A stretch of 64,000 nucleotides of DNA from Gari tellinella. Lineage: Eukaryota > Mollusca > Bivalvia > Cardiida > Psammobiidae. Location: the NCBI GenBank assembly GCA_922989275.2, contig OV277857.1, forward strand, positions 49,019,083-49,083,082. Direction: 5' to 3'. Below, in pieces: positions 53,981-62,581 of the stretch. Under the pieces are notes generated by a model. That model saw only the letters and a program-made list of their open reading frames with translations, did not search any database and had not been told where the DNA came from. Position numbers and translations under genes: made by a program. Numbering within the stretch: the stretch's first letter is position 1; each line of letters begins with the position of its first letter.

Positions 53981-56900
53981 CTGAAAACAAGACATACAAC
54001 CATAATTTAGGCAAAAAAATAACATACTGGGTCCATTAAACCTTTACCCCATAAACTCAGTGACAATTTTACCTTTGCATCCCGAGTCCTGTACTCATTA
54101 CATTTGCCAGGAACTCATTATTTGAAAAGTTGAGAGTCCCATGGACCCATAGCTGTTTTGGCCTTTATTAACCCATTACTCAATATTACACAATCTTATA
54201 CCTTTAACTTATTCTTAGAATCCAATGAAGTTAAAAGTTCCACTTAAATATGCATTACCAGAAATATTTTCCATATCCTAGCAGTTTTTAGCTTAAAGTA
54301 GGCACATTCTGCTTTACTTTAACCCTGCTTTAAATGGTCATCTATCTTTTATACTAGAAACAGGCTATGGATTGTACAATAACAAATTTCCCAGACAAGA
54401 GGGCAGACTATAACAGTACAAACACTGTCTACACTGCTTTCAAAAAGTATCAATATACATTATAAGCAGGAGAATGGTTAAAATAGACAAAGGCAATATA
54501 AATTCAAACTACATGTACTCACTTGACTATAGCTGCAGACATTGTATCCAGCATACCTCCTGAAAATGTACAAATAATCTTGTTTAACTCGATCATTATC
54601 CCCTGAAACTTTTAAGGGAAATTTCTATTTTCCAATTAAGTTTAGTTCATTTATGACAATTTAGGGGTGTTTTCTGCAATATATTGCAAATTGAAAAACA
54701 GTGTAGACCCTGATTAAAGGGTTCCTGAAGGAGACCTCTGATCTGGGTCTACACTGTTTGTATTGGACAAATGTACTCTTTATAGGTACAATGTTTATAA
54801 ATGATGAGAATACTTGTCACATGGGTTGAGTGTGTAAAGCAAATAAGAATCAAACAAAACAACCAAACAATCATAAAGTATCATTAATGGCAAAACTTAA
54901 CCTCCGATTATACGGAGGGATGGGTGTACCTATGTATGTACAGACGAACAAGGGTAACAATATTATACACAAACCACTTTGTGTAAAACGCTCCAACATC
55001 CTGCATTTATCCCTCAAACTTTTAACTCATTATCCCCTGACACTTCCAATGGACAATTCCAGTTTACAATAAAGGCTGGTCCATTTCAGACTATTTAGGG
55101 TTGTTTTTTATAATATATTACAAAATGACAAACAGTGAAGTCCCTGATTAGAGGGCTCCTGTAGGAGCCCTCTAATCTGGGACATCACTGTTTGCATTAG
55201 ACAAGTGTACTCTTCACAGGTACACTATTTGTAGAGGATGCATATATGCGTCACTAGGGCTCAATGAGTTAATGGACAATTCCAATTAAGTCTAGTCTAT
55301 GTTTTACTATTTGAGGTTGATTTAAACAATATATTGCAAAATGACAAACAGTGCAGACCCCTATTCAGAGGATTCCCACATGAGTCACACACCAAAACCG
55401 TCTACCGGGGGGTAAAATTTTACGTTCATCATGTCAAGTCAGCACGATCATTGAATATTCATTTGAGGGGCTTATGTACAGGATTAAGAAGAAATGTCTT
55501 ATGGCAGGGTTTTTATTTTTAACTTTTCAAAGCATGTTTTTACTGGCACTTAAGAACTGTTTTGATCAAACTGAGATTGGTGTAAATTACACTATTTGAA
55601 CATATCTCCTTTATGGTACCAGAAAATTATATGGCATGACAACTCATTAGAATCATCTCTTTGAGACAATTCCAAAAGGTATTCATTGTCTAAAGTCTGG
55701 TCTTCAATTGAACCTCTCTATTACTGCAACTACATGACTGATGAGATTAAAATTTTCCAAGTTTTAGGAAGGTGACTTTTTAAAGCAAGATGATAGGAAA
55801 GCTACTAAAGGTGCTTTCTGCTTTACTGTCATCTTGCTTTAAGATGTAATTTGTAGGGTTGTTTTTGTCAATGTTTGGCATTTTGACAAACAGTGAGGAC
55901 CCTGATCAGAGGGCTCCTTTCGGAGCCCTCTGATCTGGGTCTTCACTGTTTGCATAGGACATGTGTACTATTCACATGTACACTGTTTGAAAAGGACGCC
56001 AATATGCGGGACTAGGGTTCAAAGGGTTTATGTACATACAAGGTTATAGTGATAAGGATTAACCCATTACCCCATATCCTGTTTCAAGTATTAAATATTT
56101 GGGTACCACTTAAAGCAGGTTGAAAGTAAAGCAGAATGTGCCTAAAGGTACATTCTGCTTTACTTTCAGCCTGCTTTAAGCTACCATCAACTAGAATATA
56201 GAAAATATTTATTAATTTATACATTTTCATGATTGTATTAATTGGAACTGTTTTCTTCAGTGGAGGAGTAAATGAAAGTCGTATTTATGGGGTAATGGGT
56301 TAAGGAATGATAAGTTGGGTGTCAGATCAACGGAAACAGACAAGATTATATAGAACATGTTGAAAGATTATAATCATTAACAAGGAAATATTTATACTTG
56401 GAAATAATTATACATGTTATATATAACAATACATGTACAGTTTTGTTTGTTTGATTTGTTTTGATTTTACGTCGCTTTCAACAGTATTTCAGTCATATCG
56501 TGACGTCCAGCTAATCACAGCTGGAAGGCTTCCCCACATGAAAATCCGAACGACCCTACTGGGATTCGAACTCACAGTGGTGAGGAGCTTAGCGATGTAA
56601 GTCACAGTGCCTATACCACTAGGCCACGGAGGCCCCCTACATGTACAGTTAACCCCCTCTATTGCGGCCACTCAAATGTGTTATCTATAAGCCTAGTTAT
56701 AGGTGTTTAAGGCATGAGACTGCTTAAAGCAAGGTGAAAATAAAACAGAAAAGCTCCTTTATGATCTTTCTGTTTCAGTTTTACCTTGCTTTCAGTTGGT
56801 ACATATCTTTCACACAATCAATCAGCAGTCATTTTAATGGTGGTAATAGAGTTGTTTTGCTGCATTTAACCCTTAGCCTGCCACTCACGACTATAGCTCC

Positions 56901-59900
56901 ATATGCAAACAGCTTGGATCCAGATGAGACGCCGAGTAACTCGGCGTCTCATCCGGATCCAAGCTGTTTGACACTCGGACAACATTTTCAGCAATTTTGA
57001 GCAACTTTGAAGCACTTTGAAACTTGAAGCAGACGAGAAATATAGCAGATGACAATTTATTTGGTGGGCTAAGGGTTAATGTGTACTTTGATAGTCTGTT
57101 ATAGAGCTCTACAAGTTATGTAAGGTTTGGTGGAGAAATAAGAAATTTAAAATATCGCTTTTAGCTATAGTCACATGTACAGTAAAATCTCACTCAAATT
57201 ACCACTAAATTGTGTAAAATATTAGGTGTTTAAATCAGGTGACTGCTTAAAGGAAGATGACAGTAAAACAAAGCTCCTGAATGAGCTTTCTGTTTTACTG
57301 TCACTTTGCTATAAGCTGTCACCTGTCTTTTAAACAATCAATTATCCTTCATTTTAGTGGTCGTATTAGGTTTTACTGTACGTGAGTTTGCCCTAAAGCA
57401 AACACATGTTTCACTTCATTTAGAGCATCATCCAGTACTGTCTCAGACAATCATGTCATCTCTCTTACTGCATGCTTATCTAGCTCTGGTTATGTAAGTT
57501 AAACCTCTCTAAAAAGATCACTAAATTCTGTGTTTCCTGCAGTTGGCTGCTTAAATCAAGATGAAAGTAAAGCAGAAAGCTATAGACATTGTACATGTAT
57601 AGGAGCCTTCTGCTTCGCTTTCATCTTGTCTTATTAAACCCGTTACCCCACTACATGTTTCTAGTTTTGAAGACAGTGCCGAGGCGACAATTTAAAGCAG
57701 GTTGAAAGTAAAGCAGAATGCACCTTAAGGTACATACTGCTTTACTTTCAGCCTGCTTTAAACTATAATCTGCTAGGATATAGCAAATATTTCTTATAAC
57801 ACATATTCATGACTGTATAAAATAGAACTATTTTTGACAGTGGAGGAATAAATTAGAGGCGTAAAAAGGTGTATTTATGGGATAATGGGTTAAGCTGTTA
57901 TCTATCTTTAATACCATCAATTAGTTTAAAAACTTTTCAGAGGTTGTAACAGACAAGTTTTACTCTACATGTACATATATTTTACCAGACTGAATAGCCA
58001 TGACAATTGATATATTCCTGTCTTATTTACTGTCTAACATGACGGACAAGCTGTCATGACTTGTCAAAATCATCAATATTCCTGGGGCACTGATCTATAT
58101 CCCTTTCATTCAAAGAGACTCTTTTTCACATCTTTAACCCATTACCCCATAAATACGCCTTTTTACGCCTTTAATTTATTCCTCTACTGAAGAAAATAGT
58201 TCAAATTTATACTGTCACAAATAAGAATCATAAGAAATATTTTCTATATTCTAACAAATAAAAGCTTAAAGCAGGTTGAAAGTGAAGCAGAATGTGCCTT
58301 AAGGCACATTCTGCTAAAAACTTTCAACCTGCTTTAAGTGGCCACCTATCTTCAATACTAGAAACAGGCTATGGGGTAATGGGTTAACCTATACCTCAAA
58401 GGAATTTGCATTTTAGATAAAGAGTAATGGGAAATTCACTACTAGAACTGTGGGAGTTTTATATGTTTTTCGACTTAGATATAATGTAATCAGATCTGAA
58501 ATACAGTCGAACTTCGATATCTCGAACTCGTTTAAGTTGAACATACCTGTATTTCTAAGTTAAAACGTCACTAAGCCACGTTTTAACTTTGAAATATGGG
58601 TATGTTGGACTGAACTGAGCATGAAAAATTGCAGTTCATGTGTCGAACTATCAGATAGTTCGAGCTAAGCGAGTTAGAAATATCGAAATTCGACTGTTCT
58701 TCAAAAGTAATCACTTCATCTGAAACATCTGAACCCTTATAGTGCTAAGCGTGACCTGGCTAACATTTGCAAACAGTTTGGATCCAGATCAGATGCCGCG
58801 TAATGCTGCATCTAATCTGGATCCAAACTGTTTGTCACTCATATTCAACTTTTTTCCATTTAAAAAAGCATAATTATTCGCAGATGATATATTTGAAGCA
58901 GAGGACAATTCAGCATGATATGGGTTAACTCTTTCCTCCCTGAAACTTTAAATGGACAATTCCAGTTTCGATTTTTGTCTAGTCCATTTCTGACTTTTAA
59001 GAGTTGTTTTTATCAATTTTGCCATTACTGACAAACAGTGAAGACCCTGATCAGAGGGCTCCTTTCGGAGCCCTCTGATCTGGGTCTTCACTGTTTTCAT
59101 AGGACAAGTGTACTATTCACATGTACACTGTTTGAAAAGGACGCCTATATGCGGGACTAGGGTTCAAAGGGTTAAAGTCTTGATTGGCCTTGTTGGAGAC
59201 TCACCTGGTTGACATATAGTATCACACAAAGTTGAGCACAGGTTACAATACTTGCAATACTGAAATAGAAAGTAGGAGTATTCTACGATACTTAAATTGC
59301 AATACTGAAATAGAAAGTATGAGCATGTTAACCCATTAAGCCATACTGACTCATATTGACTCATTGTGCAATAGCCTCATACTGACTCATTTTGACACAC
59401 TTTAATCCACTAGCTTGTATTGAGATAAGCATTGATACTTGTTTATTGCTTATGAGTTAATGGGTTAAGAAAATTGCAATACTGAAATAGAAAGTATGAA
59501 CATTTTACAATACTGAAATAAGTATGAGAATAGATTATCATACAGGCATATTAACCCATTACCCGATAGCCTGTTTCTTAGTTTGAAGCAGGTGACCTGC
59601 ACTCAATAAAGCAAGTTGAAAGCAAAGCAGGATGACGTGCCTTATGGCACATTCTGCGTTACTTTAGCCTGCTTTAAATTACCATCTGCTACGATATATA
59701 AAATATTTCTTAAGGTGCACATTCATGACTACATAAATTGGAATTATTTTCTTTAGTGGAGGAATAAATAAAATGGGTAAATATGCATAGATCTTTGGAG
59801 TTTATCTACATTTCTATGGAGAAGTGTACCAGTACAATTAAATATAGGCGACTGCTTGATGCAGAATGAAAATAATGGTGAAAGTTACTGTAGGAGTTTT

Positions 59901-62432
59901 CTACATTGTTTATATCCTGTATTTAGCAACCACCTGTTAACCCTTTCCCCCATAGAAGCGCCTTTTAGCGAATATAATTTATTCTTCCGCTGAAGCAAAT
60001 AGTTCCCATTTAATCAGTCATGAATATATATTAAAGGGAACATTTTCTATATTCAAGCACATTATAGCTTAAAGCATGCTGAAAGTAAAGCAGAATGCGC
60101 CTTAAGGCACATTCTGCTTTACTTTCAACCTGCTTTAAGTAGTCACTTAATTTCAATACTAGAAATAGGCTATCAGGTAAAGGGTTAAAGAGGTTACTGA
60201 TGTGCATTGTAGCGATTGGTCACTTTATACAGGTTTGGCTGAAATATAAAGTATAAGAAACTTACAATACTGGAACAGAATAAAGAAGTATATTTGTGTA
60301 ATGGAACAGCCCTCGGTTTGTATCATCTGTCCTGTTAAAGATTGCTTTCTATATTCTGACTGGTGGGTGCGTAAAACAGGCTGAGAGTAAAGCAGAAGGG
60401 ACCTTCCTGATTTACTTTCCGTCTGTTTTAAGCAACGACATCTCTTAACAAGACAACAAAACTGGCTCCCTGAAATGTAAAAATAGCTCATTAGACATTA
60501 CAGTGAGATTACTTACTTTACACATGTGACAGTTGGGCTTGCCTGGTCCTACATCACATGGGCAGTCTTGTTCACAAAGTTTGCAAAACTGAAACAAGAG
60601 AGAAACATTTACAGTGCTGTGTCTAAAAATTCCGACAGTCTGTTGTACTATTTAAGAGTTATCAGTGTACATGTACATTGTATTACAAGAAATCCAAATA
60701 TTTTCGACATAACTTACTTTGCATAGATCTACAAGAGTTTTTTACAATCAATGTGCTGACAAAATTATATGCATTCTATCAAATCCATGAAAAAGTGTCA
60801 GCTATGAGCTTTTTCAAGAAAAGTGTACTAGATCTACAATTTTCAATATAGAGCAACATTCATATTTCCAGTTAAAACTATTAAAACCATATAGACTCGT
60901 CCGAGCCAAAAATGCATATTTTTACACTTGTTGACATATTTTTACACTTGTTGACATTGAAATAGCATGAAAGTATTTGACGTCAGAAATATCAAAATAT
61001 TTTGCCCCAATCTTATGCTAAATGCATTCATGAACTTTCAAAATAAATAAAAAGTTTATAACCTGTCATTATAGTATACAATTTTCTAGGATTTTTTAAA
61101 TAGATGCATCAGTACAGACAAAATGACCTTCACCCTTAAGTAATGGGTAAATCATACGGGACCGTCCACTCCTGATATGCTAACACTAATAATATTATAA
61201 ACAAGTGATTTTACTCACCCCCTTACAGAATTTTAGCTCAATGTTTTGAAACAAAATCTATCCCATTCAAGCGACTGTATAGGTGTCTCATTCTCAAACT
61301 ACCCTACTCCTGGTGCATGCATGCTAGTTTTTTAAAGTTAAAGACTTTTCCTCAGTCCATTGATGGACTACCCCCCCCCCCCAATTGTCTCGATAGGTGT
61401 GATGTTTAAACAGTGTCAAGGCATGTGCAGCACAAGCTATACCAATCTCAGTGAGGCCGAGATTATACTCATACTCTAGTGATTTTCAATGGTTATTTCT
61501 AACCGAACTATCAAATATAAAGGTCGGGTCTCACATGAGAAGCTTCAGTGGTTCTTTGCTACCGACAGTCACATGTCCACAATCGTGGACATGTCGGTAG
61601 CAAAGTGAAGACCCATGCTTTTTGCAAGGAAATTGTCTGGCAAGGTGTTATGATCGAAAGGTCGTCAGGAGATGTCTTTAAAAAAAGCGAAAATCTTAAT
61701 ACAGAGATTTATTAAAAAAAAAAAAGAAAAGCTGTATGAAAAAAGCAAATTCTATTTTACTTGAAAGAAATGACTTTGTGAAGATTAAATTCAGTGGAGG
61801 CCAATAGATGCTTAGAAGTTTACAAAAAAAAGGGAAAAAAACAGGTGGGATGGGCTGGGGGAGTTCAGAAATGTTTCATATTTTGCAAAATGTTGCCATT
61901 GAACTGTTACTATGTAGTATCAATACAAACATATACGACAAATCATTTTTGCTATTGAAAGTATCAAGTTATACATTATATATTACATTAGGCTGTAAGC
62001 CAATCATCATTGAACACACATCACATTGAAAAGGTAATTTTCTGAGGGGAAGTGTCAAACTCGTAACAACAGCATCATTGTCATCTGCAACCAAACACAG
62101 ATCGTCAACGTGTTTTTGTAACGGTTATTATCAATATTGTTTAACTTATATAAAACAATAATAGTTTGTTCTTTTTCTTCAAAAAAGAATTTCTCAACGG
62201 TATTTTCTTTTACTTTGACATTTGTTTTTTGACACGATCCCTATTCAACACCCGTTCCACATGAAGGGTTTACCTTGCAGTAATTACAGTATCCACAGAC
62301 AGATCCCTTTGCGTACACAACTTTTTCTTCATCTACTTCAACCTTTTCTTGTTGCATTTCTTCCACTTTCTTACCAGCTGCCATAGCTAAGCCGGCTAAA
62401 CAGGCGAGGAAAACGATGACGAGAAGCTTCAT
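53893..62432 (-). CDS. HRC-like cysteine-ladder ER protein ending in KDEL, five exons (136 aa)
   Basis: Exons 62432-62274, 60588-60517, 59259-59205, 54559-54523 and 53980-53893 join in phase (0, 0, 1, 2) to 411 nt with GT-AG introns. Residues 1-18 are a signal peptide (MKLLVIVFLACLAGLAMA). Residues 20-43 are rich in Glu, Lys and Val. Cysteines 46, 49, 52, 55, 58 and again 73, 76, 79, 82, 85 form two ladders with exact three-residue spacing, each followed by a Cys pair (62/64; 89/93). The C-terminus is DNNKDEL, the signal that returns soluble proteins to the ER. YCKYCNLCSTLCDTICQPG resembles the cysteine-rich tail of vertebrate HRC, a calcium store protein. The His-rich acidic repeats of HRC are absent, and the KDEL is not a feature I know from HRC. 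A luminal role in calcium or metal binding is inference. It is divergent from TSNAX. Confidence 0.82.
54167..54480. repeat. Family D element, decayed, in intron 3 and 4 borders
   Basis: TTAACCCATTACTCAATATT, GTAGGCACATTCTGCTTTAC and AGGCTATGGATTGTAC remain from a family D copy. It lies in intron 4 of the HRC-like gene. Confidence 0.45.
54523..54559 (-). CDS. Exon 4 of HRC-like gene (37 nt)
   Basis: A very short exon between GTACATTTTCAG and GTGAGT, encoding G-GMLDTMSAAIV. Its phases (1 in, 2 out) fit both neighbours exactly. Confidence 0.8.
54580..54835. repeat. Family C element
   Basis: ACTCGATCATTATCCCCTGA on the left. The core is GTGTAGACCCTGATTAAAGG and its complement, and CACATGGGTTGAGTGTGTAA is on the right. 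In intron 3. Confidence 0.6.
55023..55272. repeat. Family C TTAA element
   Basis: TTAACTCATTATCCCCTGAC to GGGCTCAATGAGTTAA, with core GAAGTCCCTGATTAGAGGGC and complement. The next partial copy starts at the same TTAA and runs to about 55380. Confidence 0.75.
55690..55855. repeat. Family E element, partial
   Basis: GAACCTCTCTATTACTGCAA on the left and the core GAAAGCTACTAAAGGTGCTT. The right end is missing. Confidence 0.5.
55856..56035. repeat. Family C element, left part missing
   Basis: The core GTGAGGACCCTGATCAGAGG and complement are perfect around CTCCTTTCGGAG. The right part ends GGGTTCAAAGGGTTTA. Confidence 0.6.
56059..56303. repeat. Family D TTAA element
   Basis: TTAACCCATTACCCCATATC to TTTATGGGGTAATGGGTTAA, with core AAAGCAGAATGTGCCTAAAG and complement. 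Terminal inverted repeats of ~17 bp are clear. Confidence 0.85.
56447..56640 (-). mobile_element. tRNA-derived SINE in intron 3 of the HRC-like gene
   Basis: On the minus strand it starts GGGGGCCTCCGTGGCCTAGT. The A box TGGCCTAGTGG matches TRGYNNARNNG exactly. The B box GAGTTCGAATCCC follows at tRNA spacing. After the tRNA head comes CCAGCTGTGATTAGCTGGAC and a conserved-looking GACTGAAATACTGTTGAAAG-CGACGTAAAATC segment, then an (AAACAAATC)-type tail. The second segment is of the kind shared by animal SINE superfamilies such as MetaSINEs; that assignment is from memory. It is in the same orientation as the host gene. Confidence 0.75.
56646..56865. repeat. Family E element
   Basis: ACAGTTAACCCCCTCTATTG on the left and TGGTGGTAATAGAGTTG on the right, with stem AAGCAAGGTGAAAATAAAAC and complement. 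Confidence 0.6.
56866..57079. repeat. Family T TTAA element
   Basis: TTAACCCTTAGCCTGCCACT to GGTGGGCTAAGGGTTAA. The core CAAACAGCTTGGATCCAGAT-GAGACGCCGAGTAACTCGGC has the same plan as families A and B but sits in a TTAA shell. Confidence 0.75.
57179..57381. repeat. Family E element
   Basis: ACAGTAAAATCTCACTCAAA to GTCGTATTAGGTTTTACTGT, with core AAAGCTCCTGAATGAGCTTT. Confidence 0.7.
57495..57632. repeat. Family E-like half element
   Basis: GTTAAACCTCTCTAAAAAGATC, then the core AAGATGAAAGTAAAGCAGAA..TTCTGCTTCGCTTTCATCTT with ACATTGTACATGTATAGGA in the loop. Confidence 0.45.
57634..57893. repeat. Family D TTAA element
   Basis: TTAAACCCGTTACCCCACTA to GGGATAATGGGTTAA, with core AAAGCAGAATGCACCTTAAG and complement. 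Confidence 0.8.
58134..58387. repeat. Family D TTAA element, opposite orientation
   Basis: TTAACCCATTACCCCATAAA to CTATGGGGTAATGGGTTAA. Core AAAGCAGGTTGAAAGTGAAG and complement, with exact TTAA on both sides. Confidence 0.85.
58503..58698. repeat. Family K foldback element
   Basis: ACAGTCGAACTTCGATATCT to AATATCGAAATTCGACTGTT, with AAGTTAAAACGTCACTAAGC pairing with CACGTTTTAACTTTG. Confidence 0.75.
58730..58928. repeat. Family T element sharing its TTAA with the next element
   Basis: GAACCCTTATAGTGCTAAGC to CAGCATGATATGGGTTAA, with core AAACAGTTTGGATCCAGATC and complement. The TTAA at 58925-58928 is also the left flank of the following family C element. Confidence 0.65.
58925..59175. repeat. 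Family C TTAA element, nearly intact
   Basis: TTAACTCTTTCCTCCCTGAA to CTAGGGTTCAAAGGGTTAA. Core GAAGACCCTGATCAGAGGGC-TCCTTTCGGA and complement. It ends 30 bp before exon 3 of the HRC-like gene. Confidence 0.85.
59205..59259 (-). CDS. Exon 3 of HRC-like gene
   Basis: It lies between CTTTCTATTTCAG and GTGAGT and encodes YCKYCNLCSTLCDTICQP plus one base. Near-copies of its acceptor lie upstream in intron 2. Confidence 0.85.
59555..59790. repeat. Family D element, decayed
   Basis: TTAACCCATTACCCGATAGC on the left. The core is AAAGCAAGTTGAAAGCAAAG with CTTATGGCACATTCTGC, and GTGGAGGAATAAATAAAAT is on the right. In intron 2. Confidence 0.6.
59937..60187. repeat. Family D TTAA element
   Basis: TTAACCCTTTCCCCCATAGA to TATCAGGTAAAGGGTTAA, with core AAAGCAGAATGCGCCTTAAG and complement. 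Confidence 0.85.
60517..60588 (-). CDS. Exon 2 of HRC-like gene
   Basis: A symmetric 72 nt exon between CTCTTGTTTCAG and GTAAGT. It encodes FCKLCEQDCPCDVGPGKPNC-HMCK. Confidence 0.85.
60600..62240. other. Intron 1 of HRC-like gene, mostly unique sequence
   Basis: Apart from a perfect-looking hairpin at 61543-61612 (GGTTCTTTGCTACCGACAGT with CATGTCGGTAGCAAAG), I see no repeat family and no further exon. This is the longest stretch of the right half without foldback elements. Confidence 0.45.
62274..62432 (-). CDS. Exon 1 of HRC-like gene (signal peptide, first cysteines)
   Basis: 53 codons, from ATG to Y-C-K. The donor is TGCAAG|GTAAAC. Reading through the donor gives only ten more codons (VNPSCGTGVE) and a stop, so the unspliced frame is not the product. 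Confidence 0.85.
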
Positions 62433-62547
62433 GTTTGCCGAGTGCGAACAACAATTTCTATTCCTCTAAAATGAAGAGTTGGGAGATGGTTCCGAACATC
62501 AATACACAATTGGGCATCGGAACCAGCACTAAGGGGAAATAATCGCA
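62433..62547. promoter_or_regulatory. Shared divergent promoter of HRC-like gene and TSNAX
   Basis: Only 115 bp separate the two start codons. No TATA box is visible on either strand. Such spacing leaves room only for one shared, bidirectional core promoter and short leaders, unless 5' untranslated exons exist. Confidence 0.6.
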
Positions 62548-62581
62548 ATGTCTGACCACAAGAAGAAGCAATTTAAACATG
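62548..62581 (+). CDS. TSNAX exon 1
   Basis: 34 nt of coding sequence, start ATG in CGCAATGTC. The phase-1 end joins to GT at the start of exon 2 to make a glycine codon. The lysine-rich start is in keeping with the basic N-terminus of TRAX. Confidence 0.75.

Larger units (their letters stand above)
59305..60270 (-). repeat. Dispersed copies of the exon 3 splice acceptor in intron 2
   Basis: TACTTTCTATTTCAG followed by TATTGCAA or TATTGTAA occurs ending at 59305, 59482 and 59513. A weaker relative (TTCTGTTCCAG-TATTGTAAG) ends at 60270. The functional acceptor, with the same sequence, is at 59260. None of the extra copies has an in-frame exon with a donor. Confidence 0.65.

Noticed and set aside
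62241..62432. A 63-residue single-exon secreted cysteine peptide
   Set aside because: The last ten codons lie beyond a good donor (AAG|GTAAAC). Splicing to 60588 continues the cysteine ladder in frame, so the short peptide is not the product.
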